From contig JAAOYH010000060.1 of NCBI GenBank assembly GCA_018221245.1, positions 1 to 13,791 of the forward strand: a stretch of DNA of 13,791 nucleotides, read 5' to 3'. A model generated the notes under the pieces. The model saw only the letters and a program-made list of their open reading frames with translations, had not been told where the DNA came from and searched no databases. How positions within the stretch are numbered: position 1 is the stretch's first letter; each line of letters starts with the position of its first letter. Origin of the DNA: Candidatus Woesearchaeota archaeon. Its GTDB lineage: Archaea; Nanobdellota; Nanobdellia; Woesearchaeales; UBA525. The position numbers and the translations under genes are program-made. Below, one piece after another: positions 6,312 through 11,416 of the stretch.

Positions 6312-7261
6312 TATATCACCGGTTGTTCTTTAGGCACGGGCTCCTTGGCAAACTCGGGAGGTGGTGGCGTCGCCTGGGTGTTGTACATCTGTCTGAAGAG
6401 CCAGACGAACGTTCTCATAGTGCGTTCTGAAGGAATCATCTTGCCGGAGTTCCTATCTATCTCTATCTCGGCTCTGATGAAGTCTTCGAAGAAGTTGCTG
6501 TTCACGAACTCGAAATCAACGCCAGGATGCTCATCTATCTTGCCATCCCTGACAGATTCCATGATGGTTTTGTGCAACCTGTTGAATATGTTCGCTGCCA
6601 GCTCGGAGATATAGTGGCCGTCAGTGCTCTGCATCTGTCCGTCAGGTCCCAGCCGTACATTTTGCATTCGGTCTAGTAGGCCTTGTGTGAACCTCTTCTC
6701 AATCTTCGAGATTGTCTGTTGCCTTACCTCCCCTAGGTAGAGTTCCTTGAAAAGGTGCTCGAAATCCTCCACTCTTGCGAGCTTCTCGACCAAGTGCTGT
6801 TCTATGAGAAACAGGTCTTTGAGTGCCTCTACGGTAGATCCGCTGGTGTCACCTTTGGAAAGTCTGTGAACCTTGTGCGCCTCGCTGTTGAGAACGTCCT
6901 GGATCTCGCCAAGAAGTCTGAATACTATCTGATCGTTAGCCTTGATTGTCTGGATATGCTTGAAAAGATCGTTGATTCTCTTCACGTACTGGTCCTTGCT
7001 AAGATACTTAAGATCGTAGATTATCTCCTTCTCCACTTTTTCTCCTTTTTTGATTAAGTTAATCTCATCCTTCAATGATAGTTCAAGCATATGGATGTAG
7101 GGATAGATTGGTTCTCCGCGCATCATCCTCTGCAGAACGTCCTGCTTGATGAGATAGCTCTTTAGAAATCTCTTGAGGTCCTCATGGAGAATGTGCTCTT
7201 CTTGCGTTAGATCTTTCGATATCTGCACCGGCTCACGCATGAATATAGGTAACAGACCCAT
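6311..7261 (-). CDS. All-helical protein of unknown function, coupled to nfo
   Basis: From ATG 7261 this is a 316-aa soluble protein with no membrane segment and no family I recognise. It is mostly charged helix. Landmarks are a Q-E-E-H-I-L-H-E-D-L segment near the start, R-G-E-P-I-Y-P-Y-I-H-M-L-E (about 48-60), a long helical middle, a G-P-D-G-Q-M-Q-S-T-D-G-H turn, and a proline-rich tail (ATPPPPEF). Earlier in-frame starts (up to 7375) would overlap the divergent nuclease gene. The TTTATATA box is 26.5 nt from 7261, which fits a leaderless start there. It shares a base with nfo and diverges from a PD-(D/E)XK nuclease, so a role in DNA repair or processing is a reasonable guess only. Confidence 0.75.
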   Translation of the reverse strand: MGLLPIFMREPVQISKDLTQEEHILHEDLKRFLKSYLIKQDVLQRMMRGEPIYPYIHMLELSLKDEINLIKKGEKVEKEIIYDLKYLSKDQYVKRINDLFKHIQTIKANDQIVFRLLGEIQDVLNSEAHKVHRLSKGDTSGSTVEALKDLFLIEQHLVEKLARVEDFEHLFKELYLGEVRQQTISKIEKRFTQGLLDRMQNVRLGPDGQMQSTDGHYISELAANIFNRLHKTIMESVRDGKIDEHPGVDFEFVNSNFFEDFIRAEIEIDRNSGKMIPSERTMRTFVWLFRQMYNTQATPPPPEFAKEPVPKEQPVI

Positions 7262-7283
7262 TAAAAGCCCGGCGTCGTCGAGG

Positions 7284-7291
7284 TTTATATA
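7284..7291. promoter_or_regulatory. TATA box between the nfo operon and the nuclease operon
   Basis: Plus TTTATATA / minus TATATAAA is a strong box A match. On minus it is centred 26.5 nt from ATG 7261. On plus it would start transcription near 7313, giving about 30 nt of leader before GTG 7345. No other TATA-like element is obvious for the plus-strand gene. Confidence 0.6.
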
Positions 7292-7344
7292 CTCTTCGCA
7301 CCTGTTAGGCAAAAGTTTTTGAAGAAGTAGCTTCCCTCTCCAGG

Positions 7345-8214
7345 GTGGTGGTTGACATTCTGGTGGAACCGGCAAGAGTGCAGAGTCCGAGCAGCATACT
7401 GACTTGGAAACAATGCCCTAGAAAATATTTCTACAGATACATAGCGCGTCTTCCTACAGGTACTAGCATCCATCTAATTAGGGGGAGCATAGTCCACAAG
7501 GTACTTGAGGACATCTATGATGTTGACATTGCCAACATACCTGAAGAGAGTTTTCCTGTCACGATAAAAGTTATACTCCAGGAGATGTTCAAGAAAGAAT
7601 GGGCTGCCCAAGATGCAAAGCTGAAGAAGCTGGATTTGACAGAGGACCAGCTCAACGATTACTACGCTGAGACCAAGGTTATGATTAACAATTTTTTCCA
7701 TTACTTAATGGATAAGATGAGATCTATGGGGGACATGCCTTTGAAAGAGGCGTTTCTTAGCATCAAGCCAGTGAGAGAGGTTGAGCTTCGCTCAGAAAGC
7801 CACGCTGTGAGAGGATATGCTGACGCGATTCACAAAGAGGGGGGGAAGATAGTTATCTTGGATTACAAGACGAGCAAGCGGGCTGAGCTATCTCCTGAGT
7901 ACAATCTGCAATTGGGTATTTACGGGATGATATACGAGCAGCTTCACACGACACCTGACGAGGTAGGAATATTCTTCTTGAAACACGGCGTGGAGAAAAT
8001 GGTCTCTGTGACTCCCGAACTAATCAAGAACGCAGATATGGAAGTGCGCTTTGTGCATGAGCAGACCAAGAGCAAGGATATCAAGGACTACCAAAAAAGG
8101 CCAGGACCATTATGCAAGTGGAGAACTGGACAGTGTGACTTCTACGATACTTGTTTCAGCAAAGGGCTTATGGATTATGACGAAGGCCTAGTTAGGCTTG
8201 GAGGCAAAAAATGA
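7345..8214 (+). CDS. Cas4/RecB-type PD-(D/E)XK nuclease with Fe-S cysteines
   Basis: This 289-aa protein has the RecB-family nuclease layout. It opens with S-P-S-S-I-L-T-W-x-x-C-P-R-K-Y (C24), then the motif I histidine in RGSIVHKVLE (H51). The catalytic core is GYADAI (D160) and VILDYKTSK (D173, K175), followed by the Q-x-x-x-Y motif (Q189, Y193). Three C-terminal cysteines in CKWRTGQCDFYDTC (C257, C264, C270) join C24 as probable 4Fe-4S ligands, as in Cas4 and AddB. The family cuts or resects DNA ends. No cas genes or repeats are present, so a repair role next to endonuclease IV is more likely. The exact start is unsure: GTG codons at 7345, 7348, 7363 and 7378 are all in frame, and 7378 would begin right at the conserved region. 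Confidence 0.88.
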   Translation: MVVDILVEPARVQSPSSILTWKQCPRKYFYRYIARLPTGTSIHLIRGSIVHKVLEDIYDVDIANIPEESFPVTIKVILQEMFKKEWAAQDAKLKKLDLTEDQLNDYYAETKVMINNFFHYLMDKMRSMGDMPLKEAFLSIKPVREVELRSESHAVRGYADAIHKEGGKIVILDYKTSKRAELSPEYNLQLGIYGMIYEQLHTTPDEVGIFFLKHGVEKMVSVTPELIKNADMEVRFVHEQTKSKDIKDYQKRPGPLCKWRTGQCDFYDTCFSKGLMDYDEGLVRLGGKK

Positions 8215-8561
8215 AAGACTTGACAATAGACAATGTTGCAAAAGAGTTCTATGAGAGTGACTTGAGTCTTGACGAGTTGCTGGGTGATGATGGATTATCT
8301 GCGCTAGTAAGATTGAATGTGCTTAAGATAGCCAGCGAAAAACGTATTTTCAATGCTGAACAGTATAGTTGTTTTCTTTCGAAGATAAGAGATTATCCCG
8401 ACGCATACGACAACCTTTCTGAAAAGTTCAAGACATCTTTGCAAAGAGGAATAGACGCGATGAATTGTGAGAGTAAGTACCACGGAGTGTCATTCTGTCC
8501 TGACCCTGGAGAATGGTATCTCGGGAGCAAGTACGGGGAGCTAGTCAGACTGTTAGAGTGA
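8211..8561 (+). CDS. Small acidic orphan protein coupled to the nuclease
   Basis: This 116-aa protein begins in an ATGA overlap with the nuclease stop, so it is probably translated by re-initiation and works with or alongside the nuclease. It is acidic and mostly helical in its first 90 residues (MKDLTIDNVAKEFYESDLSL...). It then changes to a C-H-G-rich segment including C-E-S-K-Y-H-G-V-S-F-C-P-D-P-G (about 86-100) with two cysteines and a histidine. These are too few to claim a zinc site. I recognise no family. A hairpin with a T-run follows its stop. Confidence 0.65.
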   Translation: MKDLTIDNVAKEFYESDLSLDELLGDDGLSALVRLNVLKIASEKRIFNAEQYSCFLSKIRDYPDAYDNLSEKFKTSLQRGIDAMNCESKYHGVSFCPDPGEWYLGSKYGELVRLLE

Positions 8562-8570
8562 CAGATTCTG

Positions 8571-8615
8571 AGTGTTATGTTCGGGAAAGCTCTGGGTTTC
8601 CTGAATAACACTTTT
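8571..8615 (+). terminator. Two-stage hairpin followed by a T-run
   Basis: AGTGTTAT (8571-8578) pairs perfectly with ATAACACT (8605-8612). Inside, CGGGAAA (8582-8588) pairs with TTTCCTG (8597-8603, one G-U). TTTT ends the structure. It sits 10 nt after the stop of the 116-aa gene, as expected for a terminator. Its 3' arm overlaps the TATA-like box of the next gene. Confidence 0.5.
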
Positions 8616-8618
8616 AAG
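8611..8618 (+). promoter_or_regulatory. TATA-like box for the 87-aa/216-aa gene pair
   Basis: CTTTTAAG, centre 25.5 nt from ATG 8640, predicting a leaderless mRNA. It overlaps the 3' arm of the hairpin at 8571-8615. Confidence 0.5.
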
Positions 8619-8639
8619 AGATTCCTTGGTCAATAGAGT

Positions 8640-8903
8640 ATGGTCGATTCGAAGTTGTTGGAGGATTTTTCAAGTGCGTACGAGCGTACTGTAGTTGACA
8701 TGAGACCAGACATGGAGAGACATGTTGAGAGCAAGTATGGGGTTTCTTATGGCATCTTCGTCGATGATCTCTACGGCAAGGTTCTGCAAGCGTTTGAGGA
8801 TAACCAAGTGACACTAGATAGTCTTGAATCTTTTATCCTTAACGAAATCTACAAGGAAGACTTCGAAACAGTTTTTTCGGGTATGGGTATAAAATGGGAT
8901 TGA
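8640..8903 (+). CDS. Small acidic orphan protein (87 aa)
   Basis: Unrecognised 87-aa protein, acidic and largely helical, with no cysteines. Aromatic/acidic patches recur (Y-G-I-F-V-D-D-L-Y, about 37-45; Y-K-E-D-F-E-T-V-F, about 71-79). The start at 8640 is fixed by the TATA spacing; no Shine-Dalgarno is seen. Its end overlaps the next gene, so the two form a transcription unit. Confidence 0.62.
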   Translation: MVDSKLLEDFSSAYERTVVDMRPDMERHVESKYGVSYGIFVDDLYGKVLQAFEDNQVTLDSLESFILNEIYKEDFETVFSGMGIKWD

Positions 8904-9544
8904 TGGAAATTCGTCTTGCTGATGCAATATCTTCAGCCAGGCAATTGGTGCTGCCGAAGTTGGAAGAGCTGCTTCCTTATGAGCGCGACGAGATAATGAT
9001 ACGTTTAGAGGAATGGATAGATAAGGAGACCCCGCACGTAAGGTTACAGATGACTAGTGTAGAGAATCCTGATGTTCCTGCTATCCGACGGGCACTATAT
9101 GCTAGGATGATGATTCGTGCTAACCGAGAATGGTGCAAATCTATAGGGATAACATACGACCCAGAAGTAATGGGGAACGGACCGTTGGTAGAACCCTTGA
9201 CTAGGAAGAAGCTAGAGGACTACTGTTCACTGCCCGAAGAGTCGCTCTCTAATAAACTAACAATTTTACGTACCTACACCTCAAAATTAGACAGCAATCC
9301 TGAACTAGAAGAGCTGAAATGCCCAGGCACTCTAGGATCTTTTTTCCATCTTATCGCTCACTCCACACCCTACACCAAGATGTATGCAGAAATGCTTGAC
9401 GTAGGAGACAGGATTATAATGGGACCTAGCTACTGGCGAAATGACCTTAATATTGACGCACAGGGTGTTGTTGATAGGTTAAGAGAAATGATAGACAGAA
9501 CTACCACTCCTGACCCAGATCAGAAATGTTTACCATTGGCTTAG
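8894..9544 (+). CDS. Orphan soluble protein (216 aa)
   Basis: I do not recognise this protein. It starts with a long helical region (R-L-A-D-A-I-S-S-A-R..., E-E-L-L-P-Y-E-R-D-E), has a basic middle (IRRALYARMMIRANREW, about 64-80), then a mixed part with a G-T-L-G-S-F-F-H-L-I-A-H-S segment (about 145-157) and an acidic C-terminal helix. Two starts are possible: ATG 8894, a 10-bp overlap with the preceding gene, or ATG 8903, overlapping that gene's TGA as TGATG; both allow coupling. The last 44 bp overlap the 3' end of the convergent dph2-like gene, a long overlap for this otherwise compact window. Confidence 0.68.
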   Translation: MGLMEIRLADAISSARQLVLPKLEELLPYERDEIMIRLEEWIDKETPHVRLQMTSVENPDVPAIRRALYARMMIRANREWCKSIGITYDPEVMGNGPLVEPLTRKKLEDYCSLPEESLSNKLTILRTYTSKLDSNPELEELKCPGTLGSFFHLIAHSTPYTKMYAEMLDVGDRIIMGPSYWRNDLNIDAQGVVDRLREMIDRTTTPDPDQKCLPLA

Positions 9545-10166
9545 GAACCTTCTGGTTGTCGTCCATAATTCTCGGACAAGCTGTGTTTATGAAACACTCT
9601 ATGAATGGGAAATCCTCGAGTTTATTGAAATCTATGACGTCAGATAGAAGATAGTAGAAAGTCTTCTCGGGATATTTTTTTCTCAATTTCATCGCTTCCA
9701 AGATTCTTGTCTGGCCGTACTTGGTAGTTATCAGAATGCCTATCTTTGTGGATGCATAGAACGTTGCCATGGCACCCTTTTGGGACTTCAGTATCTGGGC
9801 AACCTCTTCTTTTGTCAGGATACTGCTCTTCTTAATCTTAGGATCATATATGTGGACTGGTTGAGAATTATGGAATAGCAAAGCCTTAGGATGGAATAAT
9901 CCATCTCCAACGTATACGAAAGCATCCTGTCCCTTATCCCATTCCTCGACGCTACAACCAAGTATCTGTCCTTCGTGCCAGGCATGTTTCGGTCTTTCAG
10001 TAAGGACTTTCTTCCCGGCAGTCTCAAGCTGCTTCTTGATAGCATCATACTGTGGGTGGAACTGGATGTTCAGGAACAACATGACCTTTTCAGGAAGACT
10101 GTCGAGAAAATCCTTAGGTAATACAACAGGGTGTTTGTACTTCACATCTATGAAACTTAGCTTCAT
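9501..10166 (-). CDS. dph2: Dph2-like diphthamide biosynthesis protein lacking the first domain
   Basis: Archaeal Dph2 is a radical-SAM-like 3-amino-3-carboxypropyl transferase that starts diphthamide synthesis on EF-2. It normally has three similar domains, each giving one cysteine to a 4Fe-4S cluster. This 221-aa protein clearly has domains 2 and 3: EGQILGCSVEEW (C71), DAFVYVGDGLFHP, and FINTACPRIMDD (C197), followed by KPMVN. Domain 1, with its own cluster cysteine, is absent, against roughly 330-350 aa for the family. The truncation is probably not a start-choice error: TTTAAA at 10188-10193 is 24.5 nt from ATG 10166, as expected for a leaderless start, and another gene begins on the far side. 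A split partner elsewhere, or a changed function, is possible. Confidence 0.85.
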   Translation of the reverse strand: MKLSFIDVKYKHPVVLPKDFLDSLPEKVMLFLNIQFHPQYDAIKKQLETAGKKVLTERPKHAWHEGQILGCSVEEWDKGQDAFVYVGDGLFHPKALLFHNSQPVHIYDPKIKKSSILTKEEVAQILKSQKGAMATFYASTKIGILITTKYGQTRILEAMKLRKKYPEKTFYYLLSDVIDFNKLEDFPFIECFINTACPRIMDDNQKVPKPMVNISDLGQEW

Positions 10167-10187
10167 GAAAGTGCGAACCGCGGAGGG

Positions 10188-10195
10188 TTTAAAAG
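10188..10195. promoter_or_regulatory. Palindromic TATA box serving two leaderless genes
   Basis: TTTAAA (10188-10193) within GGGTTTAAAAGT. Its centre is 24.5 nt from the dph2-like ATG (10166, minus) and 27.5 nt from the GTG at 10218 (plus). No second TATA element is visible in the 51-nt gap. Confidence 0.65.
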
Positions 10196-10217
10196 TATTT
10201 ACTCACTCACATGTTAT

Positions 10218-10634
10218 GTGGGCGATTCAGATAACTCTCGGACAGAAGATATCAATCCAAAGTTTCGTTTATCTGAACAGGATGTGGATTTCCTGAATTC
10301 TATGGGTGTGAGTTCTGATGTTGGAGACAAATACTCAATCATTTCGGCCATAGACGACCAAACTTTAGGCTATTTTTTGAGAAGAGAGACTATTAAAGGC
10401 AAAGTTCACAGCCTCTATATGTATGCGCTTAATAATAAAAATTCTGACAATAGTTTAATCCCTGTAGATACTTATGCAGGACTTCTCGCAAGGTTCGTAG
10501 ATGAATCTAATGTTCATTCTCAGGATGCAATCAAAATTTATGAAGAGATTGACACTATCAAAGATGATAGCATAACCCGTGCGGATGGAGTTGTGCCTGA
10601 AAGAATTTTGGATTTAATCGAGAGGCTACGATGA
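10218..10634 (+). CDS. Orphan protein coupled to archease (138 aa)
   Basis: Unrecognised soluble protein, acidic, mainly helical. It has a disordered, Ser/Asp/Asn-rich N-terminus (GDSDNSRTEDINPKF) and no cysteines. The GTG start at 10218 is chosen from the TATA spacing; the ATGs at 10211 and 10216 are out of frame. Its stop overlaps the archease start as ATGA, so both are made from one message. That suggests a link to tRNA ligation/splicing, but nothing in its own sequence shows one. Confidence 0.65.
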   Translation: MGDSDNSRTEDINPKFRLSEQDVDFLNSMGVSSDVGDKYSIISAIDDQTLGYFLRRETIKGKVHSLYMYALNNKNSDNSLIPVDTYAGLLARFVDESNVHSQDAIKIYEEIDTIKDDSITRADGVVPERILDLIERLR

Positions 10635-11050
10635 AACCCTACGAACTACTAGATCATACTGCGGATGCAAAATTCAGAGCTTATGGCTTATCATTAGAGC
10701 ACGCTTTCGCGAATGCGGTGAAAGCTTTGACAGCAATTGCAACAGATCCTGAGAAAATGGAGAAGAAGGACAAGTTCCCAATAGTTTTGCAGGCCAAGGA
10801 TCCGAAGAGGTTACTGTTTGATATGATTGACCAGATAATTTTTCTTGTGGATACAGAAGGGTTCCTTCCTGCAGGGTCCGAAGACTTGACTGTTGAGAAG
10901 AAAAAAGGGATATACACGTTATCGGGAATACTGGTGGGTGATGATGCCAAGAAATATGGTTGTAACCTGAAGGCGGCCACGTACTCTGATATGCTTGTAG
11001 AACAAGATAAAGAAGGTAAGTGGGTTTTGCAGGCGGTTGTTGACATCTGA
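10631..11050 (+). CDS. Archease (RtcB tRNA-ligase activator)
   Basis: Archease speeds guanylylation and turnover of the RNA ligase RtcB in tRNA splicing and RNA repair. The 139-aa length is typical. The N-terminal signature Y-E-L-L-D-H-T-A-D (D12), the G-L-S-L-E-H-A-F segment, an internal T-D-P-E (D39), and the C-terminal V-V-D-I (D138) match the family's conserved metal-binding acids. It starts in an ATGA overlap with the upstream orphan gene. rtcB itself is not in the window. A T-run follows the stop immediately. Confidence 0.93.
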   Translation: MKPYELLDHTADAKFRAYGLSLEHAFANAVKALTAIATDPEKMEKKDKFPIVLQAKDPKRLLFDMIDQIIFLVDTEGFLPAGSEDLTVEKKKGIYTLSGILVGDDAKKYGCNLKAATYSDMLVEQDKEGKWVLQAVVDI

Positions 11051-11060
11051 TTATTTTTTT
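11051..11060 (+). terminator. T-run terminator after archease
   Basis: TTATTTTTTT directly after the archease TGA fits the oligo-T termination signal of archaeal RNA polymerase. The same bases on minus (AAAAAAATAA) lie in the truncated tag ORF, so the T-run may be only a by-product of that sequence. Confidence 0.35.
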
Positions 11061-11132
11061 GGGGGTTGGTAGTTCTTCGAGTATTTGTTGCTTTTTTTCC
11101 TCGCTGATGTTGTGTGGTGGGATGATTGTCAT
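11052..11132 (-). pseudogene. Truncated third copy of the shared N-terminal tag ORF
   Basis: An ATG at 11132, in ATGA overlap with the stop of the 95-aa gene, opens M-T-I-I-P-P-H-N-I-S-E-E-K-K-Q-Q-I-L-E-E. The next residues, L-P-T-P-K-K, degrade from the L-L-T-G-K-K of the 252-aa protein. The resemblance ends at the archease stop codon. Beyond it the frame stays open to 10674 only as archease antisense, with no protein character. Over the 65 bases nearest the ATG I count about 6 mismatches to the 252-aa gene, so it is a fairly recent duplicate. A C5-A7 run could allow a shift into a TAA frame, ending it as a short peptide. It is either a decaying fragment or a tag-only peptide. Confidence 0.6.
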
Positions 11133-11416
11133 TTTTTGTATTTTTTTATATTTATGAGAGGTTCAAGATGTTTTTTGACGTACTTGTCTAGTTTTCCTTC
11201 GTCGTACTTTTTTCTTAGTGTAGGCAAGTCTATAAGTCCTCTAATAACTGCGTCGTAAGGCTCGGGTGAATACTCCTCCTTTGTGGGTTCTTCAGTCTTT
11301 TCATCTAGTGTGTTGTTAGGTTCTTCTGTTGTTGGTTCTTCTGCTTTTTTTCCTAGTAGCTCTTCGAGTATCTCTTTCTTTTCTTTTTCAGTTAGATGTA
11401 TGGGTGGTATAATCAT
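11129..11416 (-). CDS. Small charged protein with the shared N-terminal tag (95 aa)
   Basis: From ATG 11416 this protein begins M-I-I-P-P-I-H-L-T-E-K-E-K-K-E-I-L-E-E-L-L-G-K-K, the tag shared with the 252-aa protein upstream. An acidic E/P/T/N-rich linker (about 25-52) follows, then a basic helical C-terminus (L-P-T-L-R-K-K-Y-D-E-G-K..., ending K-K-Y-K-K). No enzyme motif is present, so it looks like an adaptor joining the tag to a small basic module. The start at 11485 would add 23 residues inside the vWA gene; I reject it because ATG 11416 gives an ATGA overlap with that gene's stop and begins at the tag. Its own stop overlaps the next tag ORF as ATGA. Confidence 0.75.
   Translation of the reverse strand: MIIPPIHLTEKEKKEILEELLGKKAEEPTTEEPNNTLDEKTEEPTKEEYSPEPYDAVIRGLIDLPTLRKKYDEGKLDKYVKKHLEPLINIKKYKK
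11345..11416 (-). repeat. Shared N-terminal tag, copy B (95-aa protein)
   Basis: Codons 1-24 of the 95-aa gene. It aligns with copy A (13689-13769) and copy C (11052-11132) over the I-I-P-P and the E-K-K-x-I-L-E-E-L-L-G-K-K parts. It is more diverged in bases than A is from C, and it lacks the Thr after Met. Confidence 0.75.

Noticed and set aside
7345..8214. CRISPR-Cas locus suggested by the Cas4-like nuclease
   Set aside because: No repeat-spacer array and no other cas gene is visible; endonuclease IV next door fits repair better.
10674..11132. 152-aa minus-strand protein beginning with the shared tag
   Set aside because: After about 27 codons it is only the antisense of archease, with low-complexity S/P/H content. 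Only the tag part is treated as real (truncated copy).
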